From positions 1,116,001 to 1,180,000 of the forward strand of contig NZ_CP087184.1 of assembly GCF_024749045.1 (NCBI RefSeq): 64,000 nt of DNA. Direction: 5' to 3'. Position 1 is the stretch's first letter, and the number at the start of each line of letters is the position of its first letter. Under the pieces are notes generated by a model, which saw only the letters and a list, made by a program, of their open reading frames with translations, had not been told where the DNA came from and searched no databases. Shown one piece after another: positions 9,992 through 21,885 of the stretch. This DNA comes from Pseudomonas sp. B21-028 (lineage in GTDB: Bacteria > Pseudomonadota > Gammaproteobacteria > Pseudomonadales > Pseudomonadaceae). Both the position numbers and the translations under genes were made by a program.

Positions 9992-11029
9992 ATGCGCAAT
10001 GTATTCGTGACCGGCGCAACCGGCTTGCTGGGCAACAACCTGGTACGGGAACTGGTTGCGCGTGGCTACGCCGTCAAAGCCCTGGTCCGCTCCAGAAGCA
10101 AAGGCGAACAACAATTCCACGACCTGCCCGAGGTGGAAATGGTCGTCGGGGACATGGCCGATGTCGACGCTTTCGCCACCTCGTTGCAAGGCTGCGATAC
10201 GGTGTTCCACACGGCGGCGTTCTTTCGCGATAACTACAAGGGCGGCAGCCACTGGGCGGCGCTTGAAGCGATCAATGTCACCGGCACCCGAGAGCTGCTT
10301 CATCAGGCTTATCGCACGGGCATTCGCCGATTTATCCACACCTCCTCCATCGCCGTGCTCGACGGCGAACCCGGCGCGTCCATCGATGAAACCTGTCTGC
10401 GGGCCGATGCCGATGCGGACGATTACTACCGCAGCAAGATCCTCGCCGACCGTGTCGTGTTGTCCTTCCTGGACGCCCATCCCGACATGCACGCCTGCAT
10501 GGTCCTGCCCGGCTGGATGTGGGGCCCCGGTGACATGGGCCCGACGTCCTCGGGACAACTGGTCAAGGACGTCGTGAACGGCAAATTGCCCGGGCTGATC
10601 CCCGGCAGCTTTGCCGTGGTCGATGCCCGCGACGTAGCCTGGGCACTGATTGCCGCAGCCAAGCTGGGACAGCGAGGCGAGCGCTACCTCGCGGCGGGCC
10701 GGCACATGACCATGGGGCAGTTGGTGCCTGTGCTGGGCCGTATCGCGGGCGTGAAAACCCCTTCGCGGCAACTGCCGCTGCCCTTGCTGTACGCCCTCGC
10801 GACGGTGCAGGAGATTTATGCACGGCTGACCGGCAAGCCGATCCTGTTGAGCCTGGCGACGTTGCGACTGGTGATACGCGAGGAGCATCGCACCTGTTTC
10901 GACCCTCACAAGAGCGAGCAAGCGCTGGGGCTGCGCTTCCGGGATCTGGAAGTGACCGTTGCGGATACGGTGGCGTGGTATCGGGAGCATGGTGGGTTTG
11001 CAAAGCACAATGCTGTAAACACTGCATAG
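9992..11029 (+). CDS. NAD(P)-dependent epimerase/dehydratase (extended SDR)
   Basis: A 345-residue Rossmann-fold enzyme of the extended short-chain dehydrogenase family, closest in style to dihydroflavonol-4-reductase-like proteins. VTGATGLLGNNLV is the glycine-rich NAD(P) motif at residues 6-18, VVGDMADVDAF the adenine-binding turn, HTSSIAV the serine strand and YYRSKILAD the YxxxK catalytic pair. The length is full. The neighbouring SnoaL-like protein and divergent LysR suggest a small regulated pathway acting on a carbonyl or sugar-like compound, but the substrate is unknown. A REP-like repeat and a REPIN follow. Confidence 0.9.
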   Translation: MRNVFVTGATGLLGNNLVRELVARGYAVKALVRSRSKGEQQFHDLPEVEMVVGDMADVDAFATSLQGCDTVFHTAAFFRDNYKGGSHWAALEAINVTGTRELLHQAYRTGIRRFIHTSSIAVLDGEPGASIDETCLRADADADDYYRSKILADRVVLSFLDAHPDMHACMVLPGWMWGPGDMGPTSSGQLVKDVVNGKLPGLIPGSFAVVDARDVAWALIAAAKLGQRGERYLAAGRHMTMGQLVPVLGRIAGVKTPSRQLPLPLLYALATVQEIYARLTGKPILLSLATLRLVIREEHRTCFDPHKSEQALGLRFRDLEVTVADTVAWYREHGGFAKHNAVNTA

Positions 11030-11043
11030 CGACTGGGCCGCTC

Positions 11044-11085
11044 TGTGGCGAGGGGATTCATCCCCGCTGGGCTGCACAGCAGCCC
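11044..11085 (+). repeat. Second-class Pseudomonas palindromic repeat
   Basis: The sequence TGTGGCGAGGGGATTCATCC followed by CCGCTGGGCTGC..GCAGCCCC recurs at 21776-21836 in the same orientation and at 40396-40440 in reverse. It contains a GGGGAT/ATCCCC and a GGGCTGC/GCAGCCC inverted repeat. It is distinct from the GTGGGAGC-type REPs. Confidence 0.7.
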
Positions 11086-11145
11086 CAACCCCAACTCCCC
11101 AAAAAAGCCACCCCCTTGGCCTAATGCCAGTCAGTTAAGCCACAA

Positions 11146-11243
11146 ACCTGTGGGAGCAAAGCTTGCTCGCGATAACGACAGAGCAATCAACATTGCTGCT
11201 GACTGACTTACCGCAATCGCGAGCAAGCTTTGCTCCCACAGGT
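11146..11243. repeat. REPIN (near-perfect inverted REP pair)
   Basis: The left arm AACCTGTGGGAGCAAAGCTT..GCTCGCGAT and the right arm ATCGCGAGCAAGCTTTGCTC..CCACAGGTT are nearly exact reverse complements separated by about 40 bases. It lies in the 477-bp gap before the response regulator start. The rest of that gap holds the class-two repeat and probably the operon promoter, which I could not pin down. Confidence 0.88.
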
Positions 11244-11506
11244 TTTGCGCCGTTCGATTCTTAACCGACTGGATTACCCTCTTAGCCTCGCTGCGAGACC
11301 GCTTCAGCACCGGTATCCAACGGGGAAAAGGCCACGGACGATCTGTCCTCTTCAAGTCTTCCCCGCACCTGCCGCTATTGGTATGACGATTTTTACCGAC
11401 CCCTCGATTGTCTTTGCGATACCTTTGTCTTTCGGCAGTGGGGTTGGCAAAGCACGACAAGAGAACGCAGCGAATGGACGACGGACGAGACGAAAGGAGG
11501 GCGGCT

Positions 11507-12313
11507 GTGGCTGGGGGCGCGACGGTGTCTGCCGATTCGCTGCCGCATATTCTGTTGATCGACGATGTTCCAGAGGACCTCCGTGCCACGCTCATTCTGC
11601 TGAAGGCGCAACCCTGGCGCATTTCCCTGGCCAGCGATGCTCACCAGGGCTATCAACGAGCCCTGGCATTGCGTCCAGACTTGATCGTGCTGGATGTACA
11701 CATGCCGCACATGGACGGTTTCAGCCTGTGCCGGCTGCTGCGCGAGGCACCCTCGACCCGGCAGACGCCCATTCTCTTCTTGTCTTCGGCCAACAGCACC
11801 TTCGAGCGTCTGGAAGGACTGACCGTGGGCGCGGTCGATTACATCCCCAAATCCTGCGCCCCCGAAGAAGTACTCGCGCGAATCAAGATCCACCTGCAAT
11901 TGACCTGGCGCGCGCCGCCGCCCCATCAAGCCAGTCCGGCGGACCCGGAGCCGGAGGGCGACGAGATTGTGCTGCGCGCCGCGATGCGCTGGATTGAACA
12001 GCACCTCGATGACATGCCGTCCCTGGTGCAACTGGCGCAAAAAGTCGGCACCCATGAAAAACGCCTTACCCGGATATTTCGCGAGCATCTGGGCCTGACC
12101 GTGTTCGCCTACATTCGCGATGCAAGGCTGCGCCGCGGCCAGGCCTTGCTGAGTGAAAGCGCCATGAGCGTGCAAGACGTCGCCGAATTGATCGGCTTTC
12201 GCAATGCCTGCAACTTCACCACGGCCTTCCGCCAACGCATCGGCATGACGCCCAGCCAGTTTCGCCAACAAACCCTGGGCGTCGTCGATGCCGAGTCGGC
12301 CGGGCGCGCCTGA
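11507..12313 (+). CDS. Response regulator with REC and AraC-type DNA-binding domains
   Basis: A 268-residue transcription factor. The receiver domain has the acidic pair in LLIDDVPED, the phospho-acceptor aspartate in LIVLDVHMPHMDGF and the lysine in YIPKSCAPEE. A linker rich in proline leads to an AraC/XylS double helix-turn-helix (LVQLAQKVGTHEKRLTRIF, then SVQDVAELIGFRNACNFTTAF). The start is placed at GTG 11507 because AAGGAGGG lies five to six bases upstream. An in-frame ATG at 11474 and an earlier start at 11408 have no such site. Its stop overlaps the start of the kinase gene (TGATG), and it is presumably the output of that kinase, with the receptor gene downstream as a likely target. 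Confidence 0.88.
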   Translation: MAGGATVSADSLPHILLIDDVPEDLRATLILLKAQPWRISLASDAHQGYQRALALRPDLIVLDVHMPHMDGFSLCRLLREAPSTRQTPILFLSSANSTFERLEGLTVGAVDYIPKSCAPEEVLARIKIHLQLTWRAPPPHQASPADPEPEGDEIVLRAAMRWIEQHLDDMPSLVQLAQKVGTHEKRLTRIFREHLGLTVFAYIRDARLRRGQALLSESAMSVQDVAELIGFRNACNFTTAFRQRIGMTPSQFRQQTLGVVDAESAGRA

Positions 12314-14715
12314 TGCGGTTCCTGCAATTTCTGCTGCTGGCGATGACGCTGGTGTCCGCCGGCCTGTTGCGCGCGGCGCCGGTGGACGTCTGCCAGGCTG
12401 AACAGCTGGACGTGATGCCTGCGATGCAGATTCTCGAGGACCCTCAGGCGAGGTTGAGCCTGGAGGAAGTCGCGCAACTGCCCGACGCGCGATTCAGCAC
12501 CGCGACCTCGAATTGGCCGGCGCAAGGCTACAGTCGCTCGGCATTCTGGTTGAAATTGCAGCTCACCCATGCAAGCGCCAGGGCCTGTTCGCGCCTGCTG
12601 GTGGTCGGCGCGCCGCGCCTGGAAGACATCCGCGTCTATCAATCTGTCGACGGACACTGGCGCGAGACCCAGGCCGGCAGCGCCCATCCCTTGGCCGAAT
12701 GGCCCCAACCGGTGGCGCGCCAACCGGCATTCCCGGTCAAGCTGGCGGCCGGGCAGAGCACCACTTTGTTCATCCGGGTGACCGGCAACTTCCAGATGTT
12801 GCTGGAGCCGCAGCTGTGGTCAGAAACGGCGCTGCTGCGCAGCCAGCAGCAGACTTACCTGAGCGACGGTCTGACCCTGGGCATTGTCCTGCTGGTGGTC
12901 CCGTTCGGCCTGATTGTCGGCGGGATCCTGCGATCCCGATTGCTGAGCGTGAATGCGGGCGCGGTACTGAGCTATATCCTGCTGACCTGCATCGTGAACG
13001 GCTACCTGATCTACTGGCCCGCGGCGCTCGGTTGGACCCGCGAGCTGCTGGCGTGTGCCAGCGTGACCTCGTTCGTCCTGTTCCTCGCCTACATGCGCGT
13101 GTTGCTACAGGTGGCCCGGCTGCCCCAGATCATTGGCTGGAGCTATTGGGTGCCGCTATTGGGCTGTGCCCTTGGCCGGGTCTGGTGGTTGAAGGTCGAT
13201 CCGGTCCAGGGCGCGCAGATGGTCCAGGCGTCGCTCTTGAGTTTCTACGGCGCGCTCCTGGCCACGCTGTTCATGGCGTGGCGCAGGCGGCTCACTTACA
13301 ACTGGATGGCGTGGCTGGTGCCGGGGCTGCTGGTTTCGCAGGTGTTGATGCGTTATTTCTTCCCTCAGGAACAGTTGCCCTGGCAGTCGCCGCAAAGCAA
13401 ACACAGCCTGTCGTCGACCCTGCCCGGCGTGGCGTTGCTGGTGTGCACGTTGATCATGGAAGTCAGCCGCAGCCGGTATCGGGAAAAACACGCCCTGTTC
13501 TCCCTCGAACAACAACGCCAGGCCGAGCACGAACGCCTGGAAAGCACCGTGGCGCGGCGCACGGCACAGTTGCGCGAATCCCTGGCGGCACGCAGTGCAT
13601 TGATGGCCCGCATCAGCCACGACCTGCGCTCGCCGTTGGTACGCATCATCGATTATTCGCGCCTGTTACACGCGGGGCCGAACCGGGAGTACCCGGCCAC
13701 GATCGAGCGCAACGCCCGCCAGCAACTGGAGCTGATCGACGAAATGCTCGAGTTCTCCCAAGGGGAATTGGAGCAGATGCAACTGACCCTCGCGCCCGGC
13801 TATTTGTACGGGTTCCTGAAAGAGATCGAAGAGGAGGCGGGCTTCCTCGCCGCACGACAGGGCAACACCTTTGAAGCCGTCCTGGCGCAGGACTTGCCGG
13901 CGCTGGTAGAGGCCGATTTCAAACGGCTGCGGCAGGTCCTGATGAATCTGTTGGCCAACGCGGCGAAATTCACCCGCAGCGGCCGGATCCGTTTCGACGT
14001 GAGCGCTGCTCCAGGGGCGACCGCTGACAGCGTAGCGCTGTGCTTCAGTGTGATCGACAGCGGCATCGGCATCGATCCACAGGAATTCGAACAACTGCTG
14101 CAACCGTTCCGTCGCGGCCGCAATGCGCAACGCTACGAAGGCAGCGGGCTGGGCTTGTCCATCGTCACGCAGCTGCTGGAGCGCATGGGCAGTCGACTCG
14201 AACTCCAGGCCGGCGACCAAGGCGGCAGCCGCTTCAGTTTTCGCCTGCAATTGAACTGCGCCCAGGAACACGAGCTTGAAAACGGCATCGTCGATAGCCA
14301 TGCCGAGCCGTTCGATGGCCAGGGCCAGCATGTCTTGCTGGTGGACGATGTCGAGCAGAACGGCGAATGGCTGTATGACCTGCTGGCCGGCTACGGGTTT
14401 GACGTGAGCCTCGCGACGAACGGCGAAGACGCCTTGGCTTGCCTGACCCAGCAGCCGGTCGACCTCTTGATCAGCGATCAGATGATGCCCGGCATGGATG
14501 GCTGGGCATTGCTGCGACAAGTGCGCGAGCACGGGCACGATTGCCCGGTGTTGCTCTATTCGGCGGTACCGCCCCGCAGGCCTGAGGGTTATCCCGAGGA
14601 CCTGGCCTTCGATGCGGTCCTGCTCAAGCCTGCCGACAGCCGTGAATTGTTGGCGTGGGTCAGGGCACTGACTGACTCGGACAGGGTGCGTCGCCCGATG
14701 GCACGGGAGCAATAG
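12313..14715 (+). CDS. Hybrid sensor histidine kinase with 7TM-DISM sensor and C-terminal receiver
   Basis: An 800-residue inner-membrane kinase. A signal sequence (about 1-22) precedes a periplasmic beta-rich DISMED2-type sensor domain (about 30-165), then seven transmembrane helices (about 180-390) and a coiled coil rich in Arg/Glu. HisKA has the phospho-accepting histidine in ARISHDLRSPL. The HATPase_c domain has the N box LMNLLANAAKF and the G boxes DSGIGI and GSGLGLSIV. The C-terminal receiver has VDDVEQN and the acceptor aspartate in LLISDQMMPGMDGW. 7TM-DISM sensors often bind carbohydrates or related ligands. It overlaps the response regulator gene by one base and leaves one base before the TonB-dependent receptor gene, so the three are one operon. 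Confidence 0.93.
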   Translation: MRFLQFLLLAMTLVSAGLLRAAPVDVCQAEQLDVMPAMQILEDPQARLSLEEVAQLPDARFSTATSNWPAQGYSRSAFWLKLQLTHASARACSRLLVVGAPRLEDIRVYQSVDGHWRETQAGSAHPLAEWPQPVARQPAFPVKLAAGQSTTLFIRVTGNFQMLLEPQLWSETALLRSQQQTYLSDGLTLGIVLLVVPFGLIVGGILRSRLLSVNAGAVLSYILLTCIVNGYLIYWPAALGWTRELLACASVTSFVLFLAYMRVLLQVARLPQIIGWSYWVPLLGCALGRVWWLKVDPVQGAQMVQASLLSFYGALLATLFMAWRRRLTYNWMAWLVPGLLVSQVLMRYFFPQEQLPWQSPQSKHSLSSTLPGVALLVCTLIMEVSRSRYREKHALFSLEQQRQAEHERLESTVARRTAQLRESLAARSALMARISHDLRSPLVRIIDYSRLLHAGPNREYPATIERNARQQLELIDEMLEFSQGELEQMQLTLAPGYLYGFLKEIEEEAGFLAARQGNTFEAVLAQDLPALVEADFKRLRQVLMNLLANAAKFTRSGRIRFDVSAAPGATADSVALCFSVIDSGIGIDPQEFEQLLQPFRRGRNAQRYEGSGLGLSIVTQLLERMGSRLELQAGDQGGSRFSFRLQLNCAQEHELENGIVDSHAEPFDGQGQHVLLVDDVEQNGEWLYDLLAGYGFDVSLATNGEDALACLTQQPVDLLISDQMMPGMDGWALLRQVREHGHDCPVLLYSAVPPRRPEGYPEDLAFDAVLLKPADSRELLAWVRALTDSDRVRRPMAREQ

Positions 14716-14716
14716 C

Positions 14717-17092
14717 ATGCTCGGTCGGCGCTATCGGCTGCTTTTGCTCGGCAGCCTGACGGTATTGCCCGGTACCTGGGCCTATGCCGAACAAGCGCCA
14801 TCGCCGACTACGCCTGCGGCGTCGCCCGGCCCCCTGGTCCTTGAGGAAACCGTGGTCACCGCTCGCCGCCGCGAGGAAGACCCGCAGCACGTGCCGATCC
14901 CGATCAACGTCCTCTACGGCGAACAACTGGACCAAGCCGGCCTGCACACGCTGCAAGACATCCAGCAGCGCGTGCCCGGGCTGGTGGTGTCCGGGCATGA
15001 CGCCCGCTATGCCGGCTTCGGCCTGCGCGGGTTCGGTGCGACGACCTACAACGACGGCCTGGAAGGCAGCGTCGGCACCTACGTCGATGGCGTCTACCAG
15101 GCGCGCCAGGGCATGGCTTTCACCGAGTTGATGGACATCGAGCGCATCGAAGTGCTGCGTGGCCCCCAGGGCACCTTGTTCGGCAAGAACACCACTGCGG
15201 GTGCGCTGAACATCATCACTCGCCAACCGACGTTCCAACCCGAGGCCAACCTGGAGGCCAGCTACGGGGAGCGCGGTCTACGGGAGTATCGCGGGACGGT
15301 TTCCGGGGCGCTGCGCGACGATGTACTGGCCGGGCGGCTGAACGTCTTCGAGCGCTCGGTCGATGGGCAAGTGGAGAACCTGCAAGATGGCGCCCGCCTC
15401 GGTGACGCCGACAGCCAGGGGCTGCGCGGGCAATTGTTGTGGACGCCGAACGCGGTCTTCAGTGCGCGCCTGATCGCGGACCATGCCCGGCAGAACGAGG
15501 CCGGCAACGTGCTGTTGGTCAACCACTACAGCCAGCAGACGCGCCAGCGGGCCCAGTTCGTCGGCTATCCGCTGCCTGCGTCCGACCCTGACCAACGCGA
15601 AGTGCGCATCAACGCGCCGGGGCACCCGCGAACCCTGCAGGACGGTGTCTCACTGGAACTGAACTGGGACCTGGACGAGGCGATGCGCCTGACCAGCATC
15701 ACCGCCTACCGTGATTGGGACTACCGCGCCACCCGCGACGGCGACAGCACCGCGTTGTCGGTGGCTCAGTCCGAGACCGAACTGGGGCACCGGCAATTCA
15801 GCCAGGAATGGCGCCTGTCCGGCACGGCCGGCTCGTCCATCGACTACGTTGCTGGGCTCTACTACCTGCACCAGCAGCTCGACCGTGACATCGACGTCGA
15901 ATTTGGCAAGGACGCCGCGCCCTGGTTCGTCGGCGACCAACTGGCGCAATTGCAGAAGCTCTATGGCATCACCTTCACCGATCCGCGGCAGGTGCCGGCC
16001 CAACTGCTGGAAGGCGCCCGGCAACATTACGACGGCCAGCAAAAGGGCGACAGCCGAGCTGTATTCGGCCAGGTTTCCTGGCGGCCCGTCGACCCCCTCG
16101 AACTCACCGGCGGCCTGCGCTACAGCCAGGATCGCAAGGACGGCTGGGTCTCCCGCGACACCAGTAATCTCGCCTCGCTGGCCGGCCTGCCACCGACATT
16201 CCAGGCGGGCGGCCAGTTACTGCGGGACATCGCCCTCGGACGTGGTTATTACCGCCAGGACTCGATCGAGGAAGACAACGTCTCCGGCCTGCTCAGCGCC
16301 AGTTACCGCTTCAGCGATGCCGTGATGGGCTACGTCAGTTGGTCCCGCGGCTACAAGGCGGGCGGCATCAACTTCGACGTGGTCGGTCCGTTCGCCGCAC
16401 CCACCTTCGAGCCGGAGCGCGCCACGTCGCTGGAGCTGGGCCTGAAGACGCGCTTCTGGGATGAGCGTGCGCTGCTCGACCTCGCCGTCTATCAGACTGA
16501 CGTCGACGACTACCAGGCACTCACCTACAGCCCGGCGACATCCGTGTTTGCGCCGCCGCTACGGGACAACCTGATCAACGTTGGCAAGGTGCGCCTGCGC
16601 GGCATCGAACTGGACTCGGCCTGGCAGTTGGCCCCCCGGCTCACCGGACGCCTGGGCCTGGCCTGGAGCGACGCACGCTATCGCAGCTTCCCCAACGCGC
16701 CATGCCCGCCTGCCTCCGGCCAGTGGACCTGCGACCTCAGCGGCGACCGGCTCTATAACGCGCCGGAATGGAACCTCAGCAGCGGCCTGGACCATACTCA
16801 TCCGCTGCCGTACGGCCTGGAAGCCTACAGCGGCGTCGACTACAGCTTCCGGACCGGCTACTACGGCACACTTGAAGGCGGCGAAGGCAGCTATCAGCCC
16901 AGCTACGGCCTCACCAACCTGCGCCTGGGATTGCGCAGTCAGGACCGTGGGTGGGAAGTGGAAGGTTGGGTACGCAACGTCTTCGACCGTCACTACGTCA
17001 CCGCTGTCTATTCACTGCTGGGCGCCGGTGACTACGGCGTGCAGCTCGGCAGCGAAAGAACCGTCGGCACCACCGTCAGGTTTCGCTATTGA
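14717..17092 (+). CDS. TonB-dependent outer-membrane receptor
   Basis: A 791-residue outer-membrane transporter. A signal peptide ends near AYAEQ (about residue 25). LVLEETVVTARRREED contains a TonB-box-like stretch at the start of the plug. The plug domain (about 45-155) has RVPGLVV, YVDGVYQARQG and IEVLRGPQGTLFGKNTTAGA. The 22-strand barrel ends in RFRY with the aromatic C-terminal residue expected for outer-membrane insertion. It resembles the pesticin/FyuA-like receptors of the COG1629 group more than classical siderophore receptors, and no sigma-interacting N-terminal extension is present. It is translated almost directly after the sensor kinase, so the kinase and regulator probably sense the presence of the same substrate. 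The substrate is unknown. Its 3-prime end overlaps the diguanylate cyclase gene tail-to-tail by 17 bases. Confidence 0.92.
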   Translation: MLGRRYRLLLLGSLTVLPGTWAYAEQAPSPTTPAASPGPLVLEETVVTARRREEDPQHVPIPINVLYGEQLDQAGLHTLQDIQQRVPGLVVSGHDARYAGFGLRGFGATTYNDGLEGSVGTYVDGVYQARQGMAFTELMDIERIEVLRGPQGTLFGKNTTAGALNIITRQPTFQPEANLEASYGERGLREYRGTVSGALRDDVLAGRLNVFERSVDGQVENLQDGARLGDADSQGLRGQLLWTPNAVFSARLIADHARQNEAGNVLLVNHYSQQTRQRAQFVGYPLPASDPDQREVRINAPGHPRTLQDGVSLELNWDLDEAMRLTSITAYRDWDYRATRDGDSTALSVAQSETELGHRQFSQEWRLSGTAGSSIDYVAGLYYLHQQLDRDIDVEFGKDAAPWFVGDQLAQLQKLYGITFTDPRQVPAQLLEGARQHYDGQQKGDSRAVFGQVSWRPVDPLELTGGLRYSQDRKDGWVSRDTSNLASLAGLPPTFQAGGQLLRDIALGRGYYRQDSIEEDNVSGLLSASYRFSDAVMGYVSWSRGYKAGGINFDVVGPFAAPTFEPERATSLELGLKTRFWDERALLDLAVYQTDVDDYQALTYSPATSVFAPPLRDNLINVGKVRLRGIELDSAWQLAPRLTGRLGLAWSDARYRSFPNAPCPPASGQWTCDLSGDRLYNAPEWNLSSGLDHTHPLPYGLEAYSGVDYSFRTGYYGTLEGGEGSYQPSYGLTNLRLGLRSQDRGWEVEGWVRNVFDRHYVTAVYSLLGAGDYGVQLGSERTVGTTVRFRY

Positions 17093-18161
17093 GGGAAATG
17101 AAGCGGGTCGGACAAAACGCCAGACGGTTGCCACCGGCCTTTTTCGACAGGTACATCGCCTGGTCCGCCTTGCTGATCAGCGCGTCGATCTCCTGACCGT
17201 GCTCGGGGAAAAACGCCACGCCGATACTGGCGGAAATCTCCACCGTCTGAGCGCCGATCAGGATGGGCGCGCTGGCCGCTTGCAGCATGCGCTTGAGCAA
17301 CGGCTCGCTGTCTTCCACCTCCTGTAGCCCCACCAACCCGGCCACAAACTCATCACCGCCGAGCCGTGCCAGGGTGTCGCTCTCACGCAGCGTCGCGTTG
17401 ATTCGTGCGGCGACAATCTGCAACACCCGATCGCCCCAGTCATGCCCATAGCTGTCGTTCAGGGCCTTGAAACCGTCGAGATCGATAAATGCAATCGCCA
17501 CCTTCTGCTGAAGGAGACGCGCCTTGCCCAACGCCTGGCGCATCCGCTCGGCCAGCAGCAACCGATTGGGCAATTGCGTGAGCGCGTCATAACGGGCGTC
17601 GCGCTCCAGCAACTGCAGGCGCTGTTTCATCTGCGTCATGTCGCTGAGCAGCACCACGTAATGTCGAACATTACCGTGCCGGTCATGCACGGCACTGATG
17701 CTGATGCGCGACGTCATCTCCCGGCCGTCCTTGTGGCTGCTCTGGATTTCCCCGGACCAGTGCCCGTGGAAATCCAGCGCGTTCTTCATCGGCGCATAGA
17801 ACGCCGCGAGTCGCCGCACCATGCGATGGGAATTCAAGTCCCGGCCCTTGACCTCGTCTTGCCCGTAGCCGGTCAGGCGCGTGAACGCCTCGTTCACACC
17901 GATGACCCGCCCGAAGGGATCGACCAACATCACCCCTTCCCGCGCATGACTGAACACGGTAGCGGCCAGCTCCGGGCAAAGAGCATTGGCCTGTCTGTCC
18001 ACGGCAACCTCATCACGAGGCACCGGCCACCGCTCGGAATCGAAGCCCAGCTGCGCCAGATAACCGGCCATGAACGAAAGCGTTCGATGCAGACGGGTCA
18101 GCGCGCTTATGGCGAGCCTGGACTTGAGGCAATAACTACGGATGGAGGTACGTAGGTTCAT
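17076..18161 (-). CDS. PAS-GGDEF diguanylate cyclase
   Basis: A 361-residue signalling enzyme expected to make cyclic di-GMP. Residues about 65-180 form a PAS domain (EGVMLVDPFGRVIGVNEAF, LTGYGQDEVKGRD) followed by a PAC-like segment (MTSRISISAVHDRHGNVRHY). The GGDEF domain (about 195-355) has LTQLPNRLLL, FIDLDGFKALNDSYGHDWGD and an intact LARLGGDEF active site. No RxxD inhibitory site is evident. No transmembrane helix was seen. The start is uncertain: ATG 18161 lacks a good ribosome binding site, and 18071 is an alternative giving MAGYLAQL. Monocistronic. Confidence 0.9.
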   Translation of the reverse strand: MNLRTSIRSYCLKSRLAISALTRLHRTLSFMAGYLAQLGFDSERWPVPRDEVAVDRQANALCPELAATVFSHAREGVMLVDPFGRVIGVNEAFTRLTGYGQDEVKGRDLNSHRMVRRLAAFYAPMKNALDFHGHWSGEIQSSHKDGREMTSRISISAVHDRHGNVRHYVVLLSDMTQMKQRLQLLERDARYDALTQLPNRLLLAERMRQALGKARLLQQKVAIAFIDLDGFKALNDSYGHDWGDRVLQIVAARINATLRESDTLARLGGDEFVAGLVGLQEVEDSEPLLKRMLQAASAPILIGAQTVEISASIGVAFFPEHGQEIDALISKADQAMYLSKKAGGNRLAFCPTRFISLNSET

Positions 18162-18411
18162 GGGGTTTACACGGTGTTGGCGGATAAGGGGACTGCAAGC
18201 GAAGCGGGCATTATCGAGGGGGAGAGGGCGCGATGACTTTGCTGGAGCGGATGGGAGCTTTGCGGGAGGGGATGAAACGAAGATTTTTGCCGGGCGGCTA
18301 AAAGAAACAGCAGGACCAAACGGTGCAAAACCTGTGGGAGCCAAGCTGAACTGGCCTAATAATTCCGGACACCTCTTAAGGGCGATATGATTTCGCCAAC
18401 TTGGAGGTTCC

Positions 18412-20734
<2,323 letters not shown>

Positions 20735-21039
20735 CAGTACACCAGTCGCAAGTTTCAAGAAGAACTGATGCGCCATGGCATTCTGCAAAGCATGAGCCAT
20801 CGCGGGCAGTGTTGGGACAACGCTCCAACAGAGCGATTTTTCGGCACGCTGAAGTCCGAGTGGGTGCCTCGTGGCGGCTACAGCCTGATCGAGGAAGCCA
20901 GAACCGATATGGTGCGCTTCTTCATGTACTACAACCGCACGAGGCTCCACAGCTACAACAACTATCTGTCGCCAATAGCCATGGAGCAAAAAGCGGCATA
21001 AACACCGTAACCGGTGTCCGGGATTACTTGACCAGTTCA

Positions 21040-21113
21040 AGCTTGCTCGCGCTAGCGGCAGGTCGTTATTGCTGATTGACTTACCGCAATCGCGAGCAAG
21101 CTTTGCTCCCACG
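21040..21113. repeat. Right part of the REPIN split by the IS3 element
   Basis: Starts AGCTTGCTCGCGC and ends with the inverted arm ATCGCGAGCAAGCTTTGCTC..CCACGG. The matching left piece is at 18331-18346 (CCTGTGGGAGCCAAGC). Together they form one normal REPIN, so the IS3 element inserted in the middle of a REP arm. Confidence 0.88.
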
Positions 21114-21266
21114 GTTATTGCGTTTTTTGCAGATCACTCATAACCAGCTCATTAAAACGATCTTACCAGCTGTTATTTCTGACAGTAGTCGATGGGCGCT
21201 TCTGATGCTTATATCTCTTGGCGCTGTCTTATTGGCGCCTTGAGTCACAGCACTGAGGGTTCAAAC

Positions 21267-21701
21267 ATGACAACTGACAAGAAAAAACCAGATGCCCGCA
21301 TGGTAGGCACGATTATCGTCAACACCCCGTCTTCGGTAACTTTTACAGAGGTCAATGCGACGTTGTTCAACAGTGATGGCAACAACGCCAGCGGCGGATT
21401 TCTGCAAGGGGGGCTGAAAGCGTGGAAGCGAGGCAAAAAAGACGACGCCGCGATTTTTATCGGCTTCCCGGCCGCACAAGCGGGTAGCGACATGAAAACG
21501 TTTCAATATCCCGGTGATTTTGATGGTCCCTCTATACGGTGGATCTTCATCGACCAAGAGGGGAAGCATCATTCGGTTAGCACCGGGACAATCACTATAG
21601 AGTTCGGCAGATTCTTCAGCTTTTTCAAAGGTGTCTATTCATTCGCTGATACGGAAGGCCAAGTTGTCAGAGGGTCGTTTGATGTGAGGTATGTGGAGTA
21701 A
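21267..21701 (+). CDS. Hypothetical protein, beta-rich
   Basis: A 144-residue protein starting MTTDKKKPDARMVGTIIVNT with GAGG upstream. It is rich in alternating beta strands and turns (VTFTEVNATLFNSDGN, PSIRWIFIDQEGK, GTITIEFGRFFSFFKGVYSF) with no signal peptide and no membrane helix. I do not recognise a family. It stands alone between the IS pair and the pyocin locus, on the opposite strand to the pyocin. Base composition is close to that of the core genome. Confidence 0.65.
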   Translation: MTTDKKKPDARMVGTIIVNTPSSVTFTEVNATLFNSDGNNASGGFLQGGLKAWKRGKKDDAAIFIGFPAAQAGSDMKTFQYPGDFDGPSIRWIFIDQEGKHHSVSTGTITIEFGRFFSFFKGVYSFADTEGQVVRGSFDVRYVE

Positions 21702-21775
21702 TAGGGTCAGCATTGCAGCATCAGGAGACAGCATCTGGCAGCTTGTACGACCCGTTGCCCAATAAGTCTTCTCAA

Positions 21776-21836
21776 TCTGTGGCGAGGGAATTTAGCGAAT
21801 CGTCGCACCGCCCCGCTGGGGCTGCGTAGCGGCCCC
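21776..21836 (+). repeat. Second-class palindromic repeat (diverged copy)
   Basis: CTGTGGCGAGGGAATTTAGC through CCCGCTGGGGCTGCGTAGCG and GCCCC. It is a longer variant of the repeat at 11044-11085, with about 15 extra bases (GAATCGTCGCACCG) in the centre. It lies in the gap between two convergent genes. Confidence 0.65.
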
Positions 21837-21885
21837 AAATCGCTTAGCCAAAGCAGGGTGGTTTTACTGGTTACTCTCTCTGCCG

